A stretch of 64,000 nucleotides of DNA from Paratinospora sagittata (GCA_035771175.1 CM069611.1:14352366-14416365), one strand, 5' to 3'; counted from the first letter of the stretch, positions 36,091-48,177 are shown. The notes: generated from the sequence alone by a model not told the origin. Translations and numbers: made by a program.

Positions 36091-37208
36091 TGTAACATTT
36101 TCACCCAAAAACCCAGAAAAGGATAAAATGACAAGATTGATATTATGGAAAAGTCAAAGGATAAAAATTGGAAAGGACATAACTGGTATTAATCTAAAAG
36201 ATATAACGGGAGTTACTTTAAAATAATCTTCTCGAGAACATACCCAAGCAAAGGACGAGACGATAAATAAATAAAAAGTCCAAGGGCATTTTGGAAAAGT
36301 GACAAAAACTTTCATCCTATAAATAGGGGTCATTTACAAATCTCATTCAAACTTTTCAAAACTCTTCTCTTTTAAGATTTTCGATATTTCAGGAAAAGCT
36401 CAAAGGATTGTTGTTTTACTACGCATTTCAAGGTAGGGAGGAACCTATGGCTTGTGCATTCTAGTCTTTTCATTAAAAGTTTATAATCATACTATGGTTA
36501 TGCACACAACTTTACTTTTACTACTGAAATGGTATTTGGGTTGGAAGTTGGCCCTTGTTGAAATGCTAGACGCAACTTATTTAGGGTTGGAAACTGGCCC
36601 TTGCTGGATTGCTAAATGTAGCTTATTTGAGTTGGAAGCTGACCCTTGCAGGATTGCTAAATGCAACTTATTATTTCAGATTTCTTAAAATGTTTCATTC
36701 ACTTGTTGACAAAGTTTTCATATGCATTTGTGTGCAATTTTTGCTGTTATATTCCTATTTGAATATTTATTTTGAGGTTTTGCCTAAAGTGTGGAAACCC
36801 GCTAGGGGACCCACTAGGCATAATGCTCACCCTTAAATCTTATCTCCAGGAAATTAGTATGAAAGGAAAGGAAAAAGTGGATGAAGAAAGGATGACAGGA
36901 GGAATGTAAGCAACAAATAATGTATATTTATGAATATACTCAAATAAGCCGACTGTAACAACTTTTACCTGTCTATAAAGGTTGAAGTGTGTTCGTTACT
37001 CGTGAGTGTTAGTTTTGTTTTAAATATGTAAAAATTATAGCATATGTGAGATAATGATGCGATTGTACTATAGAACATAAGTCATATAATAAAGTGAAGT
37101 TAGATTGGAGAATACAACAGTTTTAACAAGATATTTCTCTTGTTGTTATTCACCATCAAATCCCCATTTAAAGGGATTTTAAAATGAGAAAATATTCAGG
37201 GTGTGACA
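36091..37208 (+). repeat. 3' LTR of a gypsy chromovirus-type element
   Basis: A 1.12-kb LTR with termini TGTAACATTTTC and CAGGGTGTGACA and a TATA box TATAAATA at 36318-36325. A 45-46 bp tandem repeat (three units) lies at 36541-36676, in the transcribed part. It is followed directly by copia gag at 37209. Confidence 0.83.
36541..36676 (+). repeat. Three-unit 45/46-bp tandem repeat in a gypsy LTR
   Basis: Units start at 36541, 36587 and 36632/36633, each with TTGGAA, then TGRCCCTTG, then TTGCTAAATG or a variant. They lie about 220 bases after the TATA box. Open frames across it are a result of the repeat. Confidence 0.85.
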
Positions 37209-37933
37209 TAGTTCCTCAAAATGAAAAGTACCAGGAGTATGTCAAGCTATTTGATGAGTTTGAAATATCTGAGAATGGGTCTCTAGACATAGCCTGGAGC
37301 AGGTATTAGTCCATCCATGATGGAATAAAAAAGTATGGTCAAGAGATGCCTATAGGAATAACTTTAGTGTGCTTCACTGACAAACTTCCAAAGAAATGAA
37401 ATTATAAGCTTATCACTATTGTCGAAACACTCAATCCAAAGGAAACGACTTTAAAAGAGTTTTGTGATCTATTGAGAACCATGGAAGGAAGGGATGAAAC
37501 TAGAAATCAGGTTAGAGCATTAGAAGATGCACTTATTCACTTTAGATTTCTAGAAAATGAGTTAGTCCATGTTGGTCTACAAAGATTTCAACGCTTATCA
37601 AATGAACTTGAAAACTTTGAAAAATCTATTTCTCATTCTACTTTAGTACAATATTTTTTTAATAGCTTTCCTGAAAAATGGAAATATAAAGTAGAATTTC
37701 TAAAAGAGTTTTCAAATCCATTCGAAACCAGTTTTCAAAAAATTGATTATATTTTGAGTGGACTGAAACTTCTTGTGACAAAGAAGATGAAATTGCTAAT
37801 GTGCCAAGTCAAGCTGGAAGTGAGCTTGTTGATTAGGAAGATCCAATGATGATACAACAACAATCCTCAACAAGCACGACAAGAACAATGGTACAAAACA
37901 AAAGACTTCATGATGAAATTCGAGAAGGAAGTT
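37209..37933 (+). pseudogene. Second copy of UBN2-type copia gag (element I)
   Basis: Related to the gag of element H at 4761-5859. The first third (37209-37471) has stops but shows FDEFEISENGSLD and LPKK. The open frame 37472-37849 covers the linker and the second half-domain (FPEKWKYKVEFLKEF, then YILSGL). The N-terminal 100 or so residues and the zinc knuckle are absent: a gypsy LTR adjoins on the left and a Sirevirus LTR cuts it at 37934. Confidence 0.8.
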
Positions 37934-38995
37934 TGTTGATGTAACTACTCTCTCCCGAATTTTTTTTATGATTACAAACAACATACTTGTGATTTCTAAT
38001 CTCTTCGACGTAGTTGTTTCAATGCTAACTAGCTATATCAAAAGGATTCAACTAGTCTGTCAAAGCATGTGGAAGGAACTGCACTATAAGAAGATTCAAG
38101 AGTTTCATGGTTATATTTCTCATTTAGAGTCTCAATGCTATAGAGTAACATTTACATGTTCCAATCGCAATATGATTTTCATCTTTTCGAAAATCATATA
38201 TATAGTTTATCATATTCATGCATATACATTATTATATTATTAATCATGCATGCCCACACATTAGTATGATAATTATGCAGTCACACTTAGTTAAAATTGT
38301 TTATCATGCATATTTTTATCAGTGTTTAACATGCATTAAACTTACCAACTTTGCGTGGTTTCATCGTTTTATGTGTACTATTTTGAATGTCTCAATCATA
38401 TGATTAGTCGATGGATTTACACGTATTTAACTTGTCAATTATACTCAAATCTTGTCAAAAAATGTTTTTTAAATTTAATCTATGTATTTGACAATGTTCT
38501 AAACTCATTTTGATAAAAAAAATCGAGTTTCTTTCACTTCATAGTGAATGAACGCTTTTTTCTCTTAAGGAACACGGTCCTGAGCATTTTCGCAAGACTC
38601 AGTATTTTTTTATCAGGGTTTAAGGAATACACTCCTTGTATAAGGAATTCAATCTTATGGCTTTTCTCGAGACTCATAATTTTTCTAATCAGGGAAAAGG
38701 AACACGCTCCTTCATGAAAGAACGCGCTCTTGTTGCTAAGGGCAAAATAGGAAAGTATATAGAGTTAGTGGTTCTTGGTGAAGGAACCCGAATGTTCCTA
38801 TGCCCGACGGACATATTGAGGAACACTCTCCTTAATTGAAGGAAAATCTGAGACTTTTCATATTTCAACGCAGAAACATGCTTCTTCCTTTAGGAACATG
38901 TTTTTGTGCCTCGGTGTGGTGTTTTTCTATAAATATCACACTTGCTCATTTGAAGAGCAACGTTTGCAAAACTTAGAGAACTTGTGCGATTTTCA
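37934..38995 (+). repeat. Sirevirus-like LTR of a second family (K), 3' truncated
   Basis: It begins TGTTGATGTAAC and has the 'atgattacaaacaacatac' phrase typical of such LTR starts. A palindrome array lies at 38565-38905, then the TATA box TATAAATA at 38928-38935 and a start of R similar to LTR J. It is cut near 38995 by an Athila-like LTR. No credible coding; the small open frames overlap the palindromes. Confidence 0.72.
38565..38905 (+). repeat. U3 palindrome array of LTR family K
   Basis: Seven or so short palindromic motifs of the type AAGGAACACGCTCCTT, with variants (GGAATACACTCCTTG, GAAAGAACGCGCTCTT, GGAACACTCTCCTTAA), lie in the 360 bases before the TATA box. Confidence 0.8.
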
Positions 38996-40394
38996 TCTTA
39001 GTATTTCTACAAACTGATGAATTGAGTACTAAAAAGTAAAATAAGCAAGAATTAGAGAAAATCAATGATTAATCACTCTAGAGGATTATTATCACTATGT
39101 CTTCACTTATGGTTTCAAAAGGTCATATAAATGAATAATTCATGGATTTGTAAATCATGGATCTTAATTCAATTAAAACCCTCTTCCAAGTGATAGTTCA
39201 ATTATCTATGCTTAAAACATTAATTCCCTTTTCCAAGTGATAAATCAATGAATTGAACATGCATTAAGATTTGGGATCCATTTTGAGTGTTTTCAAAGGG
39301 AATTGTAGGTTTCCCAACACAATAGAATAACCCTAGGTTGTAATTTCCCTAATCCAATTCAATATCCCCTTTTCCAAGTGTTAGATATCAAATCTAAGGT
39401 CATCCAAAATGTGGCCAGCAATTTGAAAGCATTAAGAGTTGGATATTGCAAATAAATCCACATAATCAATCAAGAACATGTAAAGAATAATCAAACCATA
39501 AGATTCAACATAGATCAATTAAACCTCTAGATTAGAAAATTAACTCATAATCATGTTCAAGAATACAAAAGAGAGATTCAAGATTGAAAACATAAATACA
39601 AGAAGAATTGAATTAGAAATGAAGAAAACCCATTTAGAGTAGATCTCCTTCCTTCTTTCTTCTCCGAAAATGTCCTGCAACTTTTCTTCTTCCTCAAGCT
39701 TATCTTTCTTCTAGCCTCCAAAGTTTTTCTCTCTAATCTCCAAGAAAAGTTGCTACAAAAATGAAGTCTCCTCTCTTCTAATCTGACCCTAAACGAATTA
39801 TATATTCAAAAGTGTGCAAAAGTACCAAAAAACCCCAAGAGAAACCCTAAAAAATGCCCAAAATCAACACTTCCCTAAGCGCTGCAGTGCCCAGAGTGTT
39901 GCAAGTGCAAAAATTGCACTCATATGCCTTAGTCGGTTTTTCCATTCTTTTTCCACTTTTGCGCACTTCTCGCTCATGATCTTGGCCACTTTTCTTCATC
40001 GTTTGGGCCTCGTTTCACCACACTTTGAATCTCTTATTCACCTACAAAACATCACACAAAAGCAAGTAAATCCATCATACTAATCAAATGCTAAAACTCG
40101 AAGTGCAACTAGGCACTAAAAATGCAACATGAAACATGATAACATGAAAATATGAAAATGACAATAATAATTTTTGGAAAAATTCCAAAATATCATATTT
40201 ATTTTCCTAATCTAACCTAATGCATTTTATTCATGAAAACCACTAAAACTAACCTATAAACTCATAAAAAATCTAAATGAACTTAAGACACAAAATGTGC
40301 TAAATGTGCTAAAAACACCTAGAGATTGGAAAAAATGCTTCTAAAAATCTATCAAAAATTATGCAAATGAACTAATCTAAAACTCAACTTATCA
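38996..40394 (-). repeat. 3' LTR of Athila-like gypsy element M (left-truncated)
   Basis: The right end is the LTR start (TGATAAGTTGAG on the minus strand), directly before a PPT. It corresponds to the better-delimited copy at 62397-63882 and lacks about 100 or more bases on the left. It has 'ccaagtgatagttcaatta'-type phrases instead of the 'ctcgagtg' ones. Nothing is coded. Confidence 0.75.
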
Positions 40395-42039
40395 AATTCC
40401 CCCAGACTTAGATTTTGATCGTCCAGAGCAAAGAGAAAAATGAAAGTTGATCAAACAAACTCCTTACATATTCCAACATGAACAACGGTTTGATTTTCAA
40501 AATGGATTTAATTGATCTCAAAGACAACATAAATTTTATAGGCATAACACAAGGAAAGCTTCAAAAGTTTAAACTTGTTGTCTAGAATTTCAACCCACAA
40601 CACCATGTCTTTTTTCAATCCTCACTGACAACCAAGCATAAAAATCATTTACATGACCACTCATAAATCATATGGATCAATGCAAGTTAGATAGAAATAT
40701 GATCTCATAAAACAAAACATGAACTTCATATGTTTGCTTTTAACACTTCTCTCCATTAATGTAGGTTTCACACCAATCAAGATCAATAGGTCTTTAAATA
40801 GCTTGTAATGTAAGGTTAGGGATAAGGATATGTCAAAGTGGATAAAATGAAGCTTAATATACCCAAAACATCTTTGTTACATCAACAGTTTTTCACACAT
40901 TCCATACCTTACACATGAACCAAAACCAAACATTACCCACATATACACCCCCAAACTTAAGTCATTTCCATACATAGATGAAGAAACATGAATTTTCTTT
41001 TCTTTCTTTTCTTTTCATACTTCATCTTTTTCTTTTTCACATGAAACACACATTTTAAACCTTTTCACATCACATTCTCATACATTTTCATTCCATAGCC
41101 CATATTCACATACTTTCCCATGCAAAAATATCCAAACCCAACACAACTCACATTTTTCAAAGAGTTAAGAGTGCTTAAGTAAAAACAAGGGAAAATTCAA
41201 TCAAAGGCCTTGGCTAATCAATTTTGGTGACAATAAACAGGGTAAAGAGCTCAAAATAGGGTTACTAGGGGTAATATAATTGCTAGGTAGGCTTTATGGC
41301 TAAATCTATTCAAAAATGGCCTAAATCATATCTCTTACGGTGTGATTCCTAGGATCTCGCCTCAAGAAGTGATCAAACAAGTTCTAGAGTTCAGTTTAAA
41401 AATGAGATCTAAAGGTACTTAACTTGCATAATCTTGATTTAAGCAAACAAGTGGAACTCATGATCCTAATTTAATGCTCAAAAGTCAACGAGAATGTCCA
41501 ATAAACATGACAAAGTAGATCAAGCACACAGACTTAAGAGTACAATCTAGTTTTCCAAGGGTTGTACTAAAAAATGAGTGCAAATCCTATCCTAGATCAT
41601 CCACACAAAATTAAATTAAACCAAAGTTTATAAAAAAATATGGAATTATTCATTGATCAAATTCATGCAAAAATAAAATTTTCACTAAAGACACCAAGAA
41701 TTAAAACTCCCCCCCAAACTTAAAGTTCGCATTGCCTCTATGCAAAAACATGCACATAAAGAAAGCAAGATAAAGAGAAGGGTAATGACACTCCCCTAAC
41801 CCGCGAGGGTAGAAGGCTCCAAAATTCTTCTCTTTCTCTTAGTAGGGCCGAGGACCCCCAAACTTGAATCAAAACCTGAAAGGGACAAAAATGAATGCCA
41901 TTAGTGGAAAACAAAAACTCAAAATCTATACTACAAGGGCTAAAATGAAAATCAAACATGAACAAAAAGACCAGTTGGGTTGCCTCCCACAAGTGCTTCT
42001 TTATAGTCATTAGCTAGACTTTCTCTTTTCTTGCTCATG
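40395..42039 (-). other. PPT and 3' non-coding interior of Athila-like element M
   Basis: The PPT (TAAGTCTGGGGGAATT on the minus strand) is at 40395-40410. It is followed rightward by a long AT-rich stretch without a supported ORF, containing pyrimidine-rich runs near 41000. Near 41970-42000 the minus strand carries GTGGGAGGCAACCCAACTGG, a phrase I recognise as common just downstream of pol in Athila/Tat elements. The same PPT-proximal sequence recurs at 63883-64000. Confidence 0.65.
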
Positions 42040-42450
42040 GTGGTTCATAGTAGAAGAACATCTCCTCCTTCTAGTTGGCTTAGCTAAAACAGTGACATTT
42101 AGCACATGCTTCCACAAAGATATCCGAATCTTCAAGCAAAGTAGGCCTATCAAAACCATCTTGAAGAACCTTTAAACTGTCCTTGTTGCACTAAAATATT
42201 CCCCACAAAATGAATCTCTTGCACTCCTCCTTCAAGTACACTTCGCACGGTAGCTTGAATCTTGCATCCTTGAAAAAACAAGGGATCATCCCATATGTAA
42301 AACTTGTCATAAAGAAAAACTTGTTGCTTTCCTACATGGAATGTTCCCTCTTGCAACACACTACTCCAAGGAGAACTCAAAGGTGACAATTTTCTAGCTT
42401 CAAGCTTGAAATTAGAAGCTTCATCAATGAAACTCATAAAAGGCAACTCA
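42040..42450 (-). pseudogene. Relic of Athila-like integrase N-terminus
   Basis: The minus-strand frame 42446-42150 contains 'KFYIWDDPLFFQGC', the lead-in to the zinc region of Athila integrase. Shifted frames further left (about 42150-42050) show 'LLEDSDIFVEACAKC', resembling the CxxC part. RT, RNase H and the integrase core are missing on either side, so this is a scrap between two internal deletions. Confidence 0.6.
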
Positions 42451-43027
42451 AAATGCTTTTCCTACTCAATTTTTATTGATTTTTCAGAATTTGATTGAAC
42501 CATGTTTTTCTCCAAAGGTTCACTTGGACTTGTCACCATCATGCTCTCTTGAACATTGCTTTCTACCACATTAATTCTATGGAACGAGCTCTTCTCTTCT
42601 TGGAGATTTGGAGTCTTGTAGATGTTGAACTTGACTTCTTCATCATTCACTCTCAATGTAAGTGTTCCTCCCTCAACATCTATCAAAGCTCTCCCTGTGG
42701 CGAGGAATGGTCTCCCAAAGACGTGGTAGCTCTATGTCCTCCTCCATGTCCAACACCACGAAGTCCACTGGAAATATAAACTTATCCACTTTGACTAGCA
42801 CATCTTCAATAATGCCCCAAGGATATGTGATTGAACGGTCTGCTAGTTGAAAGGATATAGTGGTGGGCTTCACCTCTCCTAATCCAAGCTTCTTGAAAAT
42901 AGCCAAGGGCATCAAATTAATGCTTGCACCAAGACCACATAAAACATTATCAAAAGAAGATGAACCAATAACACAAGGGATAGAAAAACTCCCCGGACCT
43001 CTTGAACTTCTTTTTCAACCTCTTCCT
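42451..43027 (-). pseudogene. Athila-like aspartic protease of element M
   Basis: Retropepsin-like coding in two frames: the active-site segment near 42900-42990, then 42915-42673 (MPLAIFKKLGLGE, ADRSITYPWGIIEDVLVKV) and 42686-42462 (IDVEGGTLTLRVNDEEV). In the active-site segment the codon expected for Asp before LGAS is GGT (Gly) at 42934-42936. A frameshift near 42680 separates the two halves. It is interrupted on the right at 43028 by a Sirevirus-like LTR; the gag of the same element is at 50498-50918. Confidence 0.82.
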
Positions 43028-43261
43028 TGTTGGTCCACCCAAGAGGGGGGTAAATTGGGTGAGTTGCTCAATTTTAAACTTTTCCAATGACTTAGTGATA
43101 TACATTGGTACATTGGAACTAAATGCACATACTATCCGTAAAGTAAAATGCATAACTTAAATCACACTAGAATTTATAGTGTTCCCGTCAAGCCTACGTC
43201 CACTACCTAATCTCCCGATTAGGATTTTCTCAATTCACTAACTGATTCTCTTACTGGTGAG

Positions 43262-43500
43262 AACCAAATCGTTATACATGCCCTTTTACATGTTCAAGGC
43301 AAACCTATCCTTTTACGGGCTAAGCATGAACCGTATTTCCTTTTTTCGGGATGAGGAAAAACCCATGTTCCTTTTAGGGGATAAGGAAGAAACGTTTTCC
43401 TTTTACGGGATAAGGAAGAACCGTTTCACTTTTAGAAGTTCAGAGATAACCTATCCTTTTACAGGTTAAGGACGAACCTATCCTTTTATGGGATAAGGAT
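43262..43500 (-). repeat. U5 tandem array in LTR S3
   Basis: Seven to eight units of the form CCTTTTACGGGATAAGG followed by 'aagaaccgttt'-like spacers. Each unit starts CCTT and ends AAGG. The same array is at 48428-48680, 51160-51500 and 58820-59050. Confidence 0.85.
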
Positions 43501-44569
43501 GAACCGGTTTCCTACATACAAGTGAGGAAGAACCTTAACATGATTTCACCTTGAAATCATCAAGTGAACTACATTCACTTGTTCTGGTTGTTTCAATCTA
43601 GAAACATAGTAGCATTACAACACAATAATAATGTTGGTTCTAACTGAGTAGAACACTTTACAATTAAGCTCATGTGCATAAGATTACAAAAATGTATAAA
43701 TTTGAATGCGTAATGCTAAAAGACAAACACTTACAGTCCTTTACCTTTCAATGTTCGGTATTGCTTAAGTACAATTTTGAGAAATGCAAATGATATGTAA
43801 ATCAATTAAGTGCTTCTTCGAAAACATTATGGTACCATTGAAACAGTCAAGTTGAAAATGCAGGACAAGTGTAAATACACAGACACACACAATTTTCAAA
43901 ATTGATAAAATATATAAGCATGAAAACTTCTGGTTCCATGTTCAGTAGTTAACACAACTATTGATATATTTCAATATAATACCTAAGATATGAAATTAAG
44001 TACAACTGTATTTCTCATCCACTATTTCTCAAATTCCTTCATCAGAATGATTGAGGTTAAGTATAAATCCAGGCTGAGAATTTGAGTAGAAACCAATTCA
44101 AATTAGATTTTCAAAGATAGAATATAATTGAAGCTCAATATGAAAATCTATTGACTATGTAAAGTATCAGTGAGGAATACTTTGAAAACTTAGTACATTT
44201 GAAAAACATTTTGAAAGATTAAACATCGACTAACATTCAAGAAGTTTTTGGAACAATAAAAATTATCGATAAGTTGTTTGTTTCAAAGTATTGGTATTTA
44301 TAGACCTAGTAGATAATAGCCGTTAGCTATTTGAAATTCAAATACAATGTTAACGTTTACACACAACGGTTAGAATGCTATATGAAAATGACAACTGCAA
44401 TTTTCACTAACATTCTGGTTCTTTTCAAATTACTTGAAAAAGGAAAGTTTTAGAAAAACTTAATTTATGTATCAGAGAAGATCTTTGATAAATCTAAAAA
44501 GGACTTTGTGAAAAGCTCTGTTATGAAACAATAGACTAATATAGTGTACTTGCTAGAATAGTGATGGTT

Positions 44570-45170
44570 GTTGAATTAGCGTCCTGATTCCGTAATCAGC
44601 GTCTTGACGCATAATATCAACTTTGTCGTTTTGTTCCTGGAGGGTGCTACTAACTCGTAAGCATCCTGACTTTCTTTCCGACATAAGTGACTTAACTTTG
44701 AGGGGGCTAACGCACAGTTAGCATCCTGCTTTGTTTTAAAATAGTTAAGTTCATGAGGGCGCTACTTTTCTGAGTAAGCGTCCTACCATTGTTAAAAACA
44801 TTTGAAGAACAAGACTAAGTGCGCTGAAGGATAATCAACGTCCTAAAAGTTATTAAGTTGATTCCCAAAGGTGAGGACGCTCCTATCCAGGTAGCGTCCT
44901 CATAGTTTATTCAACTTATAACTATAAGCGTCCTCAAAGATAAATTCGTTGAAAAACATAGAAATCATTTAGTAAGCTGATACAAAGTCAGCATCCTAAC
45001 AACTTCAGAGGTTGACTGAAGGGAGGTCGCCACTTACAAATAAGCGTCCTAATGAATCAATTCAATTCAACCTTGAATGTTATCAACGTCCTAATGAGTC
45101 ATCGGCGTGCTGACTTAACAAGTTTAGGAGAGCGTTGCTGAGTCATTAGCGTCCTGAAAGACTCTTGAGA
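44570..45170 (-). repeat. U3 hairpin array, copy 3 (LTR S3)
   Basis: About nine units with GAGGGCGCTA and TAAGCGTCCT arms, for example near 44700, 44755 and 44872. The central unit near 44755 is single here but doubled in LTR S4 and tripled in LTR S6. Confidence 0.85.
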
Positions 45171-45671
45171 AACAGTTTTGACTTGCCATTAAAAATACGA
45201 TGAATGCGAATAAAAACTCGGTAAATTTCAAATTAAACATAGAAAATTCAATCATTTGAAATACGGTAAAGCATAAGATCAAAACATGCAAATATGCAAG
45301 TGATTCGTGTATGGCTTTGGAAAACATTTGAGCAATATCGATTAGAGAAAGATGTACCTTAAATACTGTGTAGTTCTCATAATTCTCATAATCTTTAAAT
45401 CCAACTCTTCATTATGAGATCTTCGATGGACTTCGCGTTAGAGTTGAATATGTTGAACGTTGATCGAAAGATGTAGCTTTGGAGTTTGATCGGGTCGTTC
45501 GTGTGATGTGATCTTGAAATGATAATATGATCTTTGAGGTCCTTTGATTGAAACGATCTTGAATGTCTGATATGACCTTGAGTTCCTTGGTCAAATCATT
45601 CTTTGGCTTTTCACTTTCCTGAGGTGCTGAGATAGGTTCTTGAATAAAGTTCGTTAGCACCGAAAGTGATT

Positions 45672-45850
45672 TCGTTTAAGAACTAAGATCTCTCCTTGTG
45701 ACTAAGCATAGTAGGGTAGCGAAGCTCCCGCTTACTTTGTGCATTCACCCTCAAGATGATTTAGGATGACGTGCAATAGTTAGGTACATGAGAATGGGTA
45801 AGGTCTACTATGCTTAGTCACGTGAGAAGTAGATCTTATCTTTAAGCACA
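45672..45850. repeat. Inverted repeat, about 42-bp arms
   Basis: The left arm (about 45672-45712, ending GTGACTAAGCATAGTAG) is repeated in reverse complement at about 45806-45850 (starting CTACTATGCTTAGTCAC) around a 93-base spacer. It lies where LTR S3 meets the interior. It could be a small foldback or MITE-like insertion, or a local rearrangement of the LTR start. Confidence 0.75.
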
Positions 45851-47440
45851 GTGAGAAATGGTTTGACTTATTCATAGGCTATAAGATTTAGAGACAATAG
45901 CATAGCCGAGAATTGTAGTCATAGGGGATGAGAAAGAATTGTCTAAAGATGAATTCATAGAGAATTTTTAAACGTAGGCAATTATTCTCCTAGTGCTTGG
46001 CATGAATATAATGTTGAAAAATAATCCAAGCCTAACACATAATAAGATTTAAAATTTGTAAATAATCAAGCATTAGCATACTTATGGCATAGGAAAAATG
46101 ATTTGTGATTAAGCAAGACCTAGCTATTATGATTCTAATAAGATGCAAAGTATATAGTTTGAAGTACATGACATCTATTAGATATCAAAAATCACAATCA
46201 ATTGATGCATACAAGATTTTTATATTAAAGAGCAACATCAATGTCATGAGAGAGTGAAAGTCGTGGACTTTCCATAGTTTAGGCATATGGAGATATAAGA
46301 TGAAGAGCAAAGCCCGAAGATATTGAATATATGCTAACTTTCATAGATATCATTCAAGCAGCAACATATATTCATTTTCATATACTAGGCAAATAATTTC
46401 AATTGAAATATAACCTAGATTGCTTTAATTCTAATGAAAAATGATTTTGAAGCATATACACTCATTAGAAATCAAATATTCAAGAATTTGATGCTTATAT
46501 GATTTGAGATGAAGAGAATGCATCAAAATCATGAAATCATATAGAGAGAATGCCAAAAGATGATAATCATGAATATAGGCAATATTCTCTTCAAGAGATA
46601 TAGACGTAGGATATAAAGTTGTGTGCATGGCCTATAATCATTTGCATATTCGTGAGTCATGCATAGATATGATTCTATAAGTTCAAAGCAGTCATGATCA
46701 TGATATGAACTAGCATAGGCAACAATAAATTGTTAAGCATAGCCTAGCTATTAAGAATATCAAGTGATACAGTGAAATGCCACATAATATGCACGATAAG
46801 CATAAAAACATGATATTCATTCAACATCAGATAATCACATATTATTATCAGATACTCACAATATCGATGATGCAGATTATGAACAAATATCGATGAAAGA
46901 TGTGATTAACCTTAAAAAAGATACCATAAAGATAATAGCATTAGTCATAATAAGATTTCATCATGATACAATACATCAGAAAATATTTGAATCAGAATGA
47001 GCAAGAGATCATTAGTATGATGACAAATAATTATGTTCATGAAAGCAAAATAGCAATGCATAAACAAGCAGGTACCAACAAAGTAGTGAGATGTGCAGAG
47101 CTCATTGTGTAAGTAAACCGGAAGATTAAAACAAAGCAATCACATATTGTTAAGCACATATAAAACATTTTAGTTGTGCTAACTTCAAACTTCTTGTATT
47201 AAATTTTGGAAAGGTCTGGAGGACCTTTTTAACATATACAAAAGGAAAGTTAAGAACAACTAAAAGAGGGAATTTTGATAACAGGCAAATGGATTTGGCA
47301 GACGTAGAGAGAGACAGAGAACGATTGACATCAAGCTTGGTGGGGAGTGCCCTGAGCATCACGAGATCAAGTTGCAGCAGATCATGGCAGATAGGGTTAT
47401 TCGTCTATGCTTGCACCCTTTCCTTGGATGTAGGCAAGCA

Positions 47441-48029
47441 CAAGACCAAGCCTTCTCATCTGGCTCATTGTGTACGCAGAACTCCCTTTGAACTCTTTTC
47501 GAAGTTCAGCTTGAGACTTGTCCAATTTCTTGAGAAGAATCATCAGCATATCCTTCTGAAGTCTGGTGACCTTCTTAAGTTCCTTCAGTCTTTGCTCCTG
47601 CTCACATAGAAGCTCTGCAACGAACTAAAAGCTTGCGAAGTTGGACTTAGAAGACTGCCCTGGGAGATTCTCAACTAAAGACTCTCCATGAACGGCACAG
47701 GGGCGACACATATCTATGGTGACTTGGATGAGGTATAGAGTAGGTTTTCGGATACATGATACTTCCGACTTCTTTGACAGAATCTTCAGATGATGAAGAG
47801 AAACCACTTGAGGAAGAAGATGATTTTTCCCTTGATCGTTTTTGTGACATTGGGGTTCTGGATGCCATTGGAATAGAGTGAGAAGACAATAAGACAGGTG
47901 TTCTTCATTGCAGATAGTGCAAGTGAAGTTGAAGCGTAAAGGCATTCTAAACATATTTCGAAGGCGGTCAAGCATTAAATGCAGGATGGCGTGCTTGTAC
48001 GTGCTGACCTCATCGAGATGACTGCACAA
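47441..48029 (-). pseudogene. Degenerate coiled-coil-rich ORF of element L (unknown family)
   Basis: On the minus strand, 48029-47625 is open and continues after one TAG (about 47625-47627) to a stop near 47441. The last part reads 'LCEQEQRLKELKKVTRLQKD' and then a Lys/Glu-rich helix, a likely coiled coil. An alternative frame at 47889-47671 starts MASRTPMSQKR and has a long Ser run, suggesting a frameshift in the N-terminal half. It begins about 150 bases after the PBS, where gag would normally be. I do not recognise the family. Confidence 0.5.
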
Positions 48030-48177
48030 TGAATAAAATATTCAAAAGGTACAGATCAACGGTGAGACAACTATGGTTTTTTATCCAAATACGCAGATGA
48101 AGCACCTAAGACGAACTCTACAATTGGACCAATTGGATCTTTGGCTCTAGGCGGTTAGTCGTAAACACGTGAGCATC

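Larger units (their letters stand above)
43028..45660 (-). repeat. Sirevirus-like LTR S3, 3' LTR of element L
   Basis: It starts TGTTGGTCCACC (inverted LTR end). It contains the U5 tandem array (43262-43500), an inverted TATA box (TATTTATA, 44295-44302) and the U3 hairpin array (44570-45170). The LTR start is uncertain: similarity to other copies is lost around 45660-45710, where an inverted repeat lies. It is clearly the partner of 48193-50497. Confidence 0.82.
45661..48177 (-). other. Interior of non-autonomous Sirevirus-like element L
   Basis: About 2.5 kb between LTR S3 and the PBS. No RT, integrase or protease signature is visible. 45660-47140 is AT-rich with no supported ORF, apart from an inverted repeat at its left end. 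The PBS-proximal third holds a degenerate ORF described separately. The combination of LTRs, PBS and an interior without pol fits a large non-autonomous derivative. Confidence 0.65.

Noticed and set aside
36452..36836. Overlapping frames with a repeated 'GPCWI'-like peptide
   Set aside because: A result of the 45/46-bp tandem repeat in a gypsy LTR; no start context or domain.
42495..42850. Two plus-strand frames of 62-94 codons
   Set aside because: Antisense shadows of the Athila-like protease on the minus strand.
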